Assembly: GCF_016592595.1 (NCBI RefSeq)
Contig: NZ_AP012977.1
Span: 62,001 to 126,000, forward strand
Length of the DNA: 64,000 nucleotides
Origin: Abyssogena phaseoliformis symbiont OG214
Lineage (GTDB): Bacteria > Pseudomonadota > Gammaproteobacteria > PS1 > Pseudothioglobaceae
Direction of reading: 5' to 3'
Shown here: piece after piece, positions 49,433-59,076 of the stretch
Layout of the letters: each line of letters starts with the position of its first letter
Numbering within the stretch: position 1 is the stretch's first letter
Notes under the pieces: model-generated
Told to the model about the DNA's origin: nothing
Database searches by the model: none
What the model saw: the letters and a program-made list of their open reading frames with translations, nothing else
Program-made: the position numbers and the translations under genes

Positions 49433-51732
49433 GTAAAGGTAATATTCCACTATTGCCTTTAAGAGATGTGGTGGTTTTTCCACATACCGTTATGCCATTA
49501 TTTGTTGGCAGAAAGACTTCTGTTAATGCAATAACGCAAGCAATGGGTACCAATAAATACATTTTTTTGGTGACTCAAAAAGATGATAGGGTAGAAGAGC
49601 CTTTGGGTGATGATTTGCATCAAGTGGGCACGTTAGCGACTATTTTGCAAATGTTAAAATTACCCGATGGTACCATCAAGGTTTTGGTGGAAGGAGTCAG
49701 GCGCGCTAAAGTTGAACAAATTGTACAAGTTGATGGTTTTTCTGAGGTGAGTTTAAGTGAATTTAGCTTAAAGTCAAATAACGATACTGAAATAAAAGCC
49801 ATGATGCGCTTGGCGCTAGACGGCTTTGAGAACTATATTAAGTTAAATAAAAGAGTGCCAGAAGAGGTACTCAAAGTGTTGCAAGAAGTGAGCGATGTTG
49901 AGCGTTTTAGTGATGTAATTATTGCCAATCTAAACCTTAAGGTGTCTGAGAAACAAGCCTTGTTAGGGGATGACAATGCTCAAGATAGGCTTAATAAAAT
50001 CTTATCAGTCATTCAAGGTGAGATTGATGTACTGGGCACTGAGAAGAAAATTCAATCACGCGTGCGTAAGCAAATGGAGTCTAATCAGCGTGATTATTAT
50101 TTGAATGAACAAATGAAGTCCATTCAAAAAGAGCTGGGCCAAGCTGAAGATGAAAATGAAATTGAGGAATTACAAGCCAGTATTAATAAGGCTAAGATGT
50201 CAAAAGAGGCCAAGGAAAAAGCACAAAGTGAGTTAAAGAAACTTTCACGCATGTCGTCACACTCATCTGATGCCTCTATTATTCGTACTTATATTGAAAA
50301 CTTGTGCGATACGCCATGGAAAAAGAAAACCGTTATTAACAAGGATCTTAATAAGGCGCAAAAAATTCTTGATGATGATCACTATGGCTTGGATAAAGTT
50401 AAAGAACGCATCTTAGAACATTTAGCAGTACAAACACGTGTGACTCATAATAAGGCTAATATTTTGTGCTTGGTAGGCCCTCCAGGCGTGGGTAAAACCT
50501 CTCTAGGTGAATCTATTGCTAGAGCAGTTAATCGTAAATATGTTCGCATGGCGCTTGGCGGTGTTCGAGATGAGGCAGAAATTCGTGGCCATAGGCGTAC
50601 TTATATTGGCGCTATGCCAGGTTCAATCATACAAAAAATGCAAAAAGTAAAGGTTAAGAATCCGCTTTTTTTGTTAGATGAAATTGAAAAAATGGCAAGT
50701 GACTATCGTGGCGACCCTTCTTCGGCGATGTTAGAGGTATTAGACCCAGAGCAAAATCACACCTTTAATGACCATTATTTAGAAGTCGATTATGACTTAT
50801 CACAAGTGATGTTTGTGGCAACTGCCAACTCACTTGATTTGCCACAGCCGCTTTTAGACAGAATGGAAATTATTGAACTGTCTGGCTATACCGAAGATGA
50901 AAAAGTTGAGATTGCCAAGCGCCATTTAATTAAAAAAGCAATGGATGGCAATGGCATTAAGGATAGTGAAATTAAGTTTCAAGATGGTGCTATTTTAGAT
51001 ATTATTCGTTATTACACGCGTGAAGCAGGTGTGCGTGGTTTGAGTAGGACGATTAGCACCATTTGTCGAAAGGTGGTTAAAGAAGTGGTGTTAAAAAAAC
51101 GCAAAACCAAAGCCAATATTGACGTTAAAAGCTTGGAAAAATATTTAGGCGTGAGGAGGTTTCGTTTTGGACTGGCTGAACAAAATAATCAAGTAGGCGA
51201 AGTAACAGGGCTTGCTTGGACTTCGGTGGGTGGGGACTTATTAACCATTGAGGCGACGGCTTATAAAGGCAAAGGCAAACTCAACTACACAGGCCAATTA
51301 GGCGATGTCATGCAAGAATCAATCCAAGCAGCAAAATCTGTGGTTAGAAGCAGGGCCAAGAAATTTGGTATTGATGAGAATTTTGACGAGAAACTGGATA
51401 TCCATATCCATGTGCCTGATGGCGCAACACCAAAAGATGGACCTAGTGCAGGTGCAGCGATGACTACGGCACTGGTATCAGTGCTCACAGGTAGAAAAGT
51501 TAAAGCCGATGTTGCTATGACAGGCGAGATTACCCTTCGAGGTGAAGTCACCCCAATTGGGGGACTGAAGGAGAAAATGTTAGCCGCACTACGTGGTGGC
51601 ATTAAAACGGTGATTATCCCTGATAATAATGAGCGTGAATTGTCCGAAGTACCTGAGAAAATCAAAGGTAACCTTAAGGTTATTCAAGTGAAGTGGATTG
51701 ATGAAGTGTTGGATATTGCTTTAGAAAAATAA
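49396..51732 (+). CDS. lon: ATP-dependent protease Lon
   Basis: Lon degrades misfolded and regulatory proteins. It has 778 residues: N-domain from IPLLPLRDVVVFPHTVMPLF, coiled coil near 190-300, Walker A GPPGVGKTSLGE, Walker B LFLLDEIEKM, and the protease domain with the catalytic Ser in DGPSAGAAMTTAL and Lys in 'GGLKEKMLAALRGGI'. Its start lies inside hflX. It ends at a strong convergent terminator. Lon is relevant here as the protease that normally degrades type II antitoxins. Confidence 0.98.
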   Translation: MGTELTNEQIDLSKGNIPLLPLRDVVVFPHTVMPLFVGRKTSVNAITQAMGTNKYIFLVTQKDDRVEEPLGDDLHQVGTLATILQMLKLPDGTIKVLVEGVRRAKVEQIVQVDGFSEVSLSEFSLKSNNDTEIKAMMRLALDGFENYIKLNKRVPEEVLKVLQEVSDVERFSDVIIANLNLKVSEKQALLGDDNAQDRLNKILSVIQGEIDVLGTEKKIQSRVRKQMESNQRDYYLNEQMKSIQKELGQAEDENEIEELQASINKAKMSKEAKEKAQSELKKLSRMSSHSSDASIIRTYIENLCDTPWKKKTVINKDLNKAQKILDDDHYGLDKVKERILEHLAVQTRVTHNKANILCLVGPPGVGKTSLGESIARAVNRKYVRMALGGVRDEAEIRGHRRTYIGAMPGSIIQKMQKVKVKNPLFLLDEIEKMASDYRGDPSSAMLEVLDPEQNHTFNDHYLEVDYDLSQVMFVATANSLDLPQPLLDRMEIIELSGYTEDEKVEIAKRHLIKKAMDGNGIKDSEIKFQDGAILDIIRYYTREAGVRGLSRTISTICRKVVKEVVLKKRKTKANIDVKSLEKYLGVRRFRFGLAEQNNQVGEVTGLAWTSVGGDLLTIEATAYKGKGKLNYTGQLGDVMQESIQAAKSVVRSRAKKFGIDENFDEKLDIHIHVPDGATPKDGPSAGAAMTTALVSVLTGRKVKADVAMTGEITLRGEVTPIGGLKEKMLAALRGGIKTVIIPDNNERELSEVPEKIKGNLKVIQVKWIDEVLDIALEK

Positions 51733-51734
51733 TA

Positions 51735-51783
51735 CTTAATCTATAAAAAAAGCACTCATTGAGTGCTTTTTTTATAGATTAAG
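51735..51783. terminator. 49-nt convergent (bidirectional) terminator between lon and the DsrE-like gene
   Basis: The sequence is a palindrome over its entire 49 bases except the centre: CTTAATCTATAAAAAAAGCA to TGCTTTTTTTATAGATTAAG, with a GC-containing inner stem GCACTCA/TGAGTGC and A/T tracts on both sides. It would act on both strands. The stop codon of the DsrE-like gene lies inside it. Confidence 0.93.
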
Positions 51784-52187
51784 TGCGAATGTAGGAATAG
51801 CCTTGTTGTTGCAATTCCCCAATACGAACCACGCCAGAGGGCACAATGTTAACCCCATCTGGTTAGGGTTGGAAATTTGCCTTTTTTGCGCTTAATGGCT
51901 TTCATAGTGTTGTGACAAGCACTAAAGGTAATGTTATTCATTGCCATGGATTCAACACGATCAGTGTTTTTATTGCTTTGGGTTAATAGGCTTAAACCAG
52001 GGCCATAAGCCACAATCTCAACATTGTCAATACCGTAGTGTTTTTGTAAATTGGCGGCGTTATTTAAAACAATTTTTTGTGTTCTAGCATCATCTGTGCT
52101 AATGTGAATCACATATTTCTGATTTGCTGCTTGAGCGTTTAGCGTTAATAGCATAAGTGTTACAATGCTGAGTAATATTTTTTTTAT
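51779..52187 (-). pseudogene. Periplasmic DsrE-family protein, start codon changed and frameshifted
   Basis: The protein has the DsrE pattern 'YVIHISTDDARTQKIVLNNA', 'VEIVAYGPGLSLL' and the conserved Cys in 'FSACHNTMKAIKRKKGK'. The signal peptide reads properly only if translation begins at an ATA (52187; xKKILLSIVTLMLLTLNAQA) behind GAGGGA; the first ATG (52154) would cut the signal peptide short. Near 51865 one extra base shifts the frame to an early stop; removing it gives 'TDGVNIVPSGVVRIGELQQQ' and the stop at 51779. A role in sulfur metabolism is typical of the family but not shown here. Confidence 0.78.
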
Positions 52188-52392
52188 TTTTCCCTCACTA
52201 TGGTTAAAAAATATCTTTTGGTAAAGAGTAAGTATTATTCTTACTTGAATTTACATTATAAGTAAAATACGCTTTAGTTGTGTCAGAAAGGATGTTATAT
52301 TTTTATTAAGGACACTCCTTGCTGAACCCGACATAAATTAGTATAGCCCACCACTAGTTTTAAAAAAATACTTTCAAACAAAGAAGTACCCA

Positions 52393-53824
52393 ATGTCACA
52401 AAATCTAGCAACAAGCACATTCAAAAATACTCCACCCCCAGTTCTTTAGTTTCTAAACCGCTTTTAAGTACCCCTCCCCCGAGTTCTCTCTAAGTTCTAA
52501 AACCTTCAAACCCAGTGCACTTACACTGACTATATTCACCTTCTTACTTGCTGTTGAAGCGTAAGCCGTTAATACCTTTGATAAATCTGCTTACTTAGAC
52601 TTAAACACCGAATACACCCACAATCTTAACAATCCAGCCATTGTTAAAAAAGACAACCAAGCCACCACCTTGCTCAAAGAAGTGACAGGCGCTGTCCGTG
52701 TAACGCCATAGGTTCTACAGACTCAGACAATGTTAACCAATTAGGCGACAAAATTACCACAGGATTAAGCAATCAATTAAAAAAATAAAGCCATTAGTAA
52801 AACCGAAGGTTTAATTAATGACAAAGCCAACCAGTTTTTTAATCAGTTTGGCTCTGGCCGTACTGAAATCAGTATTCATGGAGTTAACTCAAAAGAGTTA
52901 GATTACAGCATCAAAACGATTCAACCACCATCTGAGTTAAACGCAACAGCAAAGAACTCACTTTCTTCCAAGATCAAATCACCTCTCTGGTGACAACCAA
53001 GGAACGCACTATTTTTGGGATGCTAAAATCGGTAACAACATCAAAGGCAACATTCTCGGTATAGAGGTTGAACTCACGCCTTTAATCAGTTTTGAATTTG
53101 GACAAGAAGACACCACCACCACAAGCAGTAAAAGCTATGGCAAATTAAGTTTTAAGTTGTCATTTGATGACAAACAGCAACTCTCCAATTTTACCATTGC
53201 TGACACACCTTTTAAAGCCAGTAGTAAGATGAACTTAGGCGAATTTACTTGGGTAGAACATAGCAACAAAATTCGTACTGAAAAGGTAGATAGTAGTGGC
53301 AATGTTGTTGAAGGCATGGTCGCAAGGTGGTATTACCTACAGTATTGTCACCATTGGCAGCCAAACCTGGACTGTTGAAAACATGAGACACGCAGTCACT
53401 ACTGGCAACGCTTGGAGTTATGACGATGATGTTAATAACGATGCCAATAGCTATGGCAAATTGTACGATTGGGCAGGTGCTATGAATGGTTCAACTACAC
53501 CGGGAAGGAGTGCAAGGCATTTGTGTCACTGGTTGGCATATTCCTTCGGATGGCGATTGGACGACTTTAGAAGGTGCAGTGGGTAACCAACCCAGGCACG
53601 AAACTTCAGTCAGGAGGTGGTAGTGGATTTGAGGTGCGCTTAGCGGACGACCGAGACAAACTGGTGGCGGCTCTTTCAATCGAGACTCGGGTGCGTACTT
53701 GTGGAGCTCTACTGAGGTTGGGGCTAATGCTTAGTACCGTTATCTGTTTAGTAGCTTTGCCCAAGTGCTTCGTAATTTGGATAGTAAGGGTTTCGGCTTT
53801 AGTGTTCGGTGCCTAAAGGATTAA
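52393..53824 (+). pseudogene. Inverse autotransporter-type adhesin with FISUMP domain, heavily broken
   Basis: Pieces in all three frames align to one protein. First comes a leader ('LTLTIFTFLLAVEA'), then 'QFFNQFGSGRTEISIHGVNS' and 'LDYSIKTIQP', the intimin/invasin-like inverse-autotransporter beta-barrel pattern, with a deletion before 'GIEVELTPLISFEFGQED'. After 'ASSKMNLGEFTWVEHSNKIR' comes a FISUMP-type domain: 'YSIVTIGSQTWTVENMRH', 'YGKLYDWAGAMNG', 'GWHIPSDGDWTTLEGAVG' and 'DSGAYLWSSTEVGANA', ending 'NLDSKGFGFSVRCLKD'. More than five stops or shifts are visible. Such proteins act at host or cell contact. Confidence 0.72.
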
Positions 53825-53983
53825 AGGTATAACTAATGACGCTTAAATAGCAGAAACTAAGTGAGTTTATTCATGTGCTGTGAGCTACTTGCTTGGTCTT
53901 ATACAATGATGAAAAAGTAAAGATATAAACTAGGTTGATAATGTCTGCGAAGCAGAGTGATTTTTTTGTAAATTGAATTCGTT

Positions 53984-55233
53984 TTACGTTAGTTTTATGG
54001 TTTTGGCGTAATAAAAGCCATCAAAATTATTAGTGGGCAGTTGTTGCCTGCCTATTGTGGCATCAATACCCCAATCTAGTTTTATTTTTACCTCTTTGGC
54101 ATCATGATGAGTGTCTAAAAAATGGCTGATTTGTTGTTCATTTTCAGCCTTTAAGATTGAGCAGGTGGCATAGGTTTTCAAGAATATTTTTTTGTAGAGC
54201 AACTAAAGCGGTGATGTCTTTAGGTTTGCGCAGAAGTTTAATATCAGGATAACGCCTGTGGCTGAGCAAGGTGCGTCAAGTAAAATTTTGTCAAACAGTT
54301 ACCATCCCACCAATCTTGGTTCTGTGCACTGCCCAGTTTTGTTTGGATGTTTGTTATTTTAAGACGTTGTGCATTTTGGCTGACTTTTGTGAGTCGCTTA
54401 TCATTATTATCAAGCGCAATAACTTTTCATTGTGGTGCCAACCCGCATAGGTGTGTGGCTTTACCGCCTGGTACACTGCAAGTCTCTAAGATTAAGTCAG
54501 TATTTTTTAGGTTTAATAGTGGTGCAGATAATTGGGCTGATGCATCTTGGACGTAACAAGCCCTTTGTTCAAACTTTGTTAGGTTGAATACTGCAGTGGC
54601 TTTATCCAGCACTAAAGCTTGTGGTGTTGTGGTGAGTTTTTGAGACGAGATGTCTTCTTGTAGTTATTGTTGATAATGGTCTAAATTAAGCGAGACGTGC
54701 ACGCGAATGGTCATAGGTGCTTGGGTGTTGTTTTGTTTAAAAATTGTTTCAAAGTCATTTGGGTAATCGCGCTTAACTTTTTTAACTAACCAGCTTGGGT
54801 GTGAGTAATGCACTTGTTGTTGAAGTATTTTTTTGTCTCGGTCAACTTGCCTGAATGTGGCGTTCATTAAAGCTTTTGTTCTGAGTGTATTAACAACATT
54901 AACAGTTTTAAAAATACTGGTATGTGTAGCATTCTTTGAATAAAGTAGTTGGTAAGCACCCAAGAGCATTAGGCAGTGAATATCAAGGTCTTCTTTTTTG
55001 AGTGAATGTTTTAATTGTTTGGAGACAATATCGTTCAGTTGATGATAAAAGCGAATCGTACCAAAAACTAAAGATTTAATTAAGGCTATATCACTATCTT
55101 CTGAGTAGTTAAAAGCACTGAGCGATTTTTTGTTGATAATGACAGAATAAATCGCCTCCAGTGCAACAGTTCTAGTGGTGTTATTTGCCAATCGTTGCTT
55201 TAATTTTTTGTAATAAGATGGCAGGTGGTACAT
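53984..55233 (-). pseudogene. rsmB: rsmB (16S rRNA m5C967 methyltransferase), broken
   Basis: The NusB-like N-domain is readable: 'TTRTVALEAIYSVIINKKSL', 'LVFGTIRFYHQLNDIVSKQL', 'GAYQLLYSKNATHTS'. A TAA at 54666-54664 follows 'LNLDHYQQ'; the same frame continues 'FEQRACYVQDASAQL' and 'ETCSVPGGKATHL' (SAM site), then a stop after 'GLAPQ', a frameshift to 'LFDKILLDAPCSATGV' (the PCS catalytic motif), a deletion before 'YATCSILKAENEQQISHFLD', and an end at 53984. It overlaps the 3' end of dsbC. The exact start is uncertain (ATG 55233 or a TTG nearby). Confidence 0.85.
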
Positions 55234-55900
55234 AACCAGGTAAGTGCGTACCATCACTCAAGAAGATAGCAGGCGTGCCATTCACACCAAGTTGCTTAGA
55301 AATTGCCAATTGGTCAGCCACTGGGTTATTACAAGCTTTTGAGTTGGGCATAATATTATTTTTCTTATAATCATCCATCGCTTTAGCTGGATCATCAGCA
55401 CACCAAATTTTTTCCATTTTTCCTTGTGCTGTTGGATGCAAGGATGTAAGTGGCGAAGCGAGGTATTTAACGGTAATACCCAAATCATTCATCTGCCCTA
55501 TACCATAATGAAGTTTTTTACAAAATAGACAATCAACATCAGTAAATACATGAATGATGTATTTTTCATTTTTTGCTGGGTAAATGATTTTATCAGTATC
55601 ATTAATTGTGTTAATTAAGCTTTGTTTAATCAATTTAACCTTGCCACTCATTGGCATTAATTGTCTAGTGGTTAGATCAACAACATCGTTTTGGATTAAA
55701 TAACGGCCATCTTCAGATACTAAAAGAGAAGCAATAGGGTCATGGACAATGATTTCAAAAATACCGCCAAACGGCGTTTTGACAATATCTTGTTTGTCAA
55801 TTGCGCCAAAAAATGGATACAGACTATTGATGATTGTGTCTTTGTTTGCAAAAGCACTGTTAGCAAATAAGATAATTGTGATAAGTAGCAATTTAAACAT
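55181..55900 (-). CDS. dsbC: Thiol:disulfide interchange protein DsbC
   Basis: This periplasmic disulfide isomerase has an N-terminal dimerisation domain and a thioredoxin-like domain. The frame opens at 55996, but the ATG at 55900 begins a clean signal peptide (MFKLLLITIILFANSAFA). The active site is CLFCKKLH (usually CGYC), the cis-Pro loop is VNGTPAIFL, and two further cysteines match the structural disulfide. It has 239 residues. It is divergent from pepA with 83 bp between. Confidence 0.92.
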   Translation of the reverse strand: MFKLLLITIILFANSAFANKDTIINSLYPFFGAIDKQDIVKTPFGGIFEIIVHDPIASLLVSEDGRYLIQNDVVDLTTRQLMPMSGKVKLIKQSLINTINDTDKIIYPAKNEKYIIHVFTDVDCLFCKKLHYGIGQMNDLGITVKYLASPLTSLHPTAQGKMEKIWCADDPAKAMDDYKKNNIMPNSKACNNPVADQLAISKQLGVNGTPAIFLSDGTHLPGYVPPAILLQKIKATIGK

Positions 55901-55983
55901 AATGAATAATTGGTTAAATAAATCAATTAATTTTACCTTTTTGGGTAAAATACGAACATTATATTTTTTGATGAGGCAATGAG

Positions 55984-57414
55984 ATGGAATTTTCACTAAT
56001 TAATGAAACAATTCAGCATTTTGAGGGTGATGGCGTGGTTGTATTTTCTAATGCTGATACGGTTTTTGATGATGAAAATGTTCAAAAATTAATTGAACTT
56101 AATCATTTTGAGTCTAAATCTGGAAAGGTGCTGTTGTTAAGTTTGGCTGCTGGTTTTAAATCTAAACAGGTGATTGTTGCTGGGCTTGGTGATACACCTG
56201 TAGATGCCAAGGACTATGTTAAAGCGTTGAACGCTGTGAGTGTTGTACTTGCTGAGATTAAGGCTAAAAATTTAATGATTCAGAATATTGAAATTAAAGG
56301 TTTTGATGAATCGTGGGTGCATAAAACAACTGCTAAGGTAATGCGTAATGCAACTTATGAAGTTCAAAAAATAGGTGATGATAGTAAGCTAAATAGTAGC
56401 ATTGAGCACATTGCTGTTCAATCTAGTATAGACAATACACAGGCCTTAATGCAAGGTCAGGCAATTGCTGATGGTATGTCTTTAACACGCCATTTAGGGG
56501 ATTTACCACCCAATGTCTGTACACCTAGCTATTTGGCAGATACGGCCATGTCCTTAGCTGAAGAGTTTAACCTTGAATGTGAAGTCTTAGAAGAGGCGGA
56601 TATGGATAAACTTGGCATGGGGTCGTTATTATCAGTTTCTAAGGGCTCGATTGAGCTGCCAAAACTCATTAGTTTAAGTTATCAAGGTAATGGCAATGAA
56701 AAGCCGATTGTACTAGTGGGTAAAGGCGTTACTTTTGATAGTGGCGGTATCTCACTTAAACCTGGTGCAAGCATGGATGAGATGAAATATGACATGTGTG
56801 GCGCAGCTTGCGTATTAGGTACAATGCGCGCTATTGCACAAATTAAGCCAAACATTAATTTAGTTGTTGTGGTGCCAGCAGTTGAGAATATGCCAGCACA
56901 CAATGCCTCCAAACCTGGCGATGTGGTTAAGTCTATGTCAGGGCAAACGATTGAAATTTTGAACACAGATGCAGAAGGGCGCTTGATTTTGTGCGATGCA
57001 CTGACTTACGTTAAGAAGTTTGATCCAAAAGTGGTGATTGACGTTGCTACGCTTACAGGTGCGGTGATTATTGCATTAGGTAAGCATAATTCTGGGCTTA
57101 TGAGTAATGACCAAGATTTGGCTGTTGATATTATCAACGCTTCTAAAACTGCGCTTGATGGCGTGTGGCAACTACCCATTGAAGATGAGTATGATGAATT
57201 GCTGAAATCAAATTTTGCCGATATGGCAAATATTGGCGGGCGTGAAGCAGGCTCTATTACTGCCGGGTGTTTTTTATCCAGATTTACCCAAGATTATTGC
57301 TGGGCACATTTAGACATTGCAGGTACGGCGTGGCTAAGTGGTGATAAAAAAGGTGCAACAGGTCGTCCAGTATCGCTATTAACGCAATTTATTTTGGATA
57401 AAGCCAGTGTTTAG
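55984..57414 (+). CDS. pepA: Leucyl aminopeptidase (PepA)
   Basis: This is a di-metal aminopeptidase of family M17. It has 476 residues. The metal site shows GKGVTFDSGGISLKPGASM, the signature NTDAEGRLILCDAL, and 'ATLTGAVIIALG'. PepA also binds DNA in recombination and transcription in E. coli. A GAGATG start follows an AATG-rich leader. The gene converges on the XRE-type regulator. Confidence 0.97.
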   Translation: MEFSLINETIQHFEGDGVVVFSNADTVFDDENVQKLIELNHFESKSGKVLLLSLAAGFKSKQVIVAGLGDTPVDAKDYVKALNAVSVVLAEIKAKNLMIQNIEIKGFDESWVHKTTAKVMRNATYEVQKIGDDSKLNSSIEHIAVQSSIDNTQALMQGQAIADGMSLTRHLGDLPPNVCTPSYLADTAMSLAEEFNLECEVLEEADMDKLGMGSLLSVSKGSIELPKLISLSYQGNGNEKPIVLVGKGVTFDSGGISLKPGASMDEMKYDMCGAACVLGTMRAIAQIKPNINLVVVVPAVENMPAHNASKPGDVVKSMSGQTIEILNTDAEGRLILCDALTYVKKFDPKVVIDVATLTGAVIIALGKHNSGLMSNDQDLAVDIINASKTALDGVWQLPIEDEYDELLKSNFADMANIGGREAGSITAGCFLSRFTQDYCWAHLDIAGTAWLSGDKKGATGRPVSLLTQFILDKASV

Positions 57415-57456
57415 TACTTAAATTTTTACAAATGGTTGCTTATTGCAAGTGCTTTT

Positions 57457-57744
57457 TTAGTGTGTTTGTGTAAATATTTCTGGTTTTTGTTCAGTAATTC
57501 TGAGTAAGGATTTTGCAGACCCTGTTGGGTTTCTTTTTCCTTGCTCCCAATCTTGTATGGTGCGAACGCTAATGCCGATTAAATTAGCAAAGTTAAATTG
57601 AGATAGGTTTAGCTTTTTTCGAATAATATGCACAGGTGGCACCTTCTTAAACTCTCTAGTTTTAAGCGTCTTTTTTTCTTTGTTGAAATCTTTAATTTCT
57701 TTAATACCTTGCAAAATTTCTAAACCTAGATCACGATTTTTCAT
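57457..57744 (-). CDS. XRE-type helix-turn-helix antitoxin-like protein (HigA type)
   Basis: The 95-residue protein has a basic N-terminus and a C-terminal helix-turn-helix, 'IRKKLNLSQFNFANLIGISV' followed by 'RTIQDWEQGKRNPTGSAKSL', the pattern of antitoxins paired with HigB-like toxins. It lies 14 bp downstream of the toxin on the same strand (toxin first). The frame is intact, so a free antitoxin is probably still made. Confidence 0.85.
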   Translation of the reverse strand: MKNRDLGLEILQGIKEIKDFNKEKKTLKTREFKKVPPVHIIRKKLNLSQFNFANLIGISVRTIQDWEQGKRNPTGSAKSLLRITEQKPEIFTQTH

Positions 57745-57758
57745 TGTCTACCCCCTGT

Positions 57759-58048
57759 TTAATTTTTTTGAGCACGTCGGGCACTAATACTCGCTTGTCT
57801 ATTTTTAGCATACATTGTCAAAAGCCAAATTTGATAGTGAGTATCTTTAAAATAATAAATAACTCGAACACCGCCACTTTTACCTTTGTTACTCAATCCC
57901 CAGCGCAATTTTCGCACACCACCACTGCCAACGATTATTTTTCCATCTTTGGGATTTGGCATTAAATGTTTTTTAGTAGTTGATACTCATCAACATTTAG
58001 ATATTCTCTCAATAGTTTGCTAAATATTGTTGTTTCTATAAAAATCAT
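57759..58048 (-). pseudogene. HigB/RelE-like toxin with a one-base frameshift in an A-run
   Basis: From ATG 58048: MIFIETTIFSKLLREYLNVD, 'YQLLKN', then a stop. The run of six As in the gene (Ts at 57969-57974 on the plus strand) needs one more A to continue in frame as 'KKHLMPNPKDGKIIVGSGG', 'VRKLRWGLSNKGKSGGVRV' and 'IYYFKDTHYQIWLLTMYAK', a normal toxin of 97 residues. The downstream part is open from an internal ATG at 57962. Slippage in the A-run could restore some product. Confidence 0.82.
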
Positions 58049-58083
58049 TGGTTATATTATACGACAAAATTATTTTTTCTAAT

Positions 58084-59028
58084 TTAGTTTTGATGCTCAA
58101 GCCAAACATTGAGACCTTGGGCGCAAATTCCTAAATCACCCTTAAAGAGTTTGATTTGTTGTTGTTCATCAAGCGTTACACCTTGTTTACTAGCAAGTGC
58201 TAATAGATAATTAAGAAGGGCTTCTTTAATAGCTTTAACTCGATTAGGTTGTGTTTTTAAGGTGTTGGCAATATTAACAAATCCATTAATATGTTCAATG
58301 AGCATATTGGCTGAATCTTGGCTAAAATCAATACGGTTAAAGTGCGTTAAATAAGCGTATTTTGGCTTAAGACCCATGATCTGATTGATGGTTTTTTTCC
58401 ACACTTCTGGGTCAAATTGTATGGGAGTAGTGGGTGGGAAAATGAGTTTACTTTGGCTGGTGTCAAGTTCTCGATAACTCACACCAAGTGTATCACCAGA
58501 AAAAATGCCACGTGATTTTTCATCCCAAATACAGACGTGGTGGCGTGCATGTCCTGGTGTGTCGATAAATCTTAATATTCGCTTGCCTAGAGTTATTTCA
58601 TCACTATCTTTGGCAAAGATGATGCGTTGTTTTGATATGGGGATTAAATTGCCTAAAAATTGCTTAAAAAACAATTCGCCATAAACCTGCACAACACCTG
58701 CGCGTAATTTTGACGGGTCAATTAAATGCTTATAGCCATATTCGTGCACATAAACCATGGCATTAGGTAAATGCTTGATAAGTTCACCTGCACCACCTGC
58801 ATGGTCTAGGTGAATGTGGGTTAATAGAATATAGTCGACACTTTTACGGCTAATATTTTTTTCATCTAGTGTGGCTAAAAGGCTTGGCACTGAAAGATAG
58901 CAGCCTGTATCAATAAAAGCAGCCCGTCCATTGTCTTCGATTAAATAGCTAGCAACAAAGTCTTTGCGTATGTGTTGCGTGTCAATGCAAGTGACATTAA
59001 AATCTAATTCGTGATAAACGGGTTTCAT
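58084..59028 (-). CDS. Metallo-beta-lactamase-fold hydrolase
   Basis: The 314-residue protein has the MBL zinc motif THIHLDHAGG near residue 71, a second metal His in TPGHARHHVCIWD near 160, Asp in FSGDTLGV and a final His in 'YLTHFNRID'. The C-terminal 80 residues are helical and lack a known domain. The substrate cannot be told; the family includes thioesterases, lactonases and phosphodiesterases. It follows the DUF302 gene by 48 bp. Confidence 0.85.
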   Translation of the reverse strand: MKPVYHELDFNVTCIDTQHIRKDFVASYLIEDNGRAAFIDTGCYLSVPSLLATLDEKNISRKSVDYILLTHIHLDHAGGAGELIKHLPNAMVYVHEYGYKHLIDPSKLRAGVVQVYGELFFKQFLGNLIPISKQRIIFAKDSDEITLGKRILRFIDTPGHARHHVCIWDEKSRGIFSGDTLGVSYRELDTSQSKLIFPPTTPIQFDPEVWKKTINQIMGLKPKYAYLTHFNRIDFSQDSANMLIEHINGFVNIANTLKTQPNRVKAIKEALLNYLLALASKQGVTLDEQQQIKLFKGDLGICAQGLNVWLEHQN

Positions 59029-59076
59029 TTTTTATATGTTTAAGTCAGTTTAAGTTTTTATGTATTGCAATAGTTT

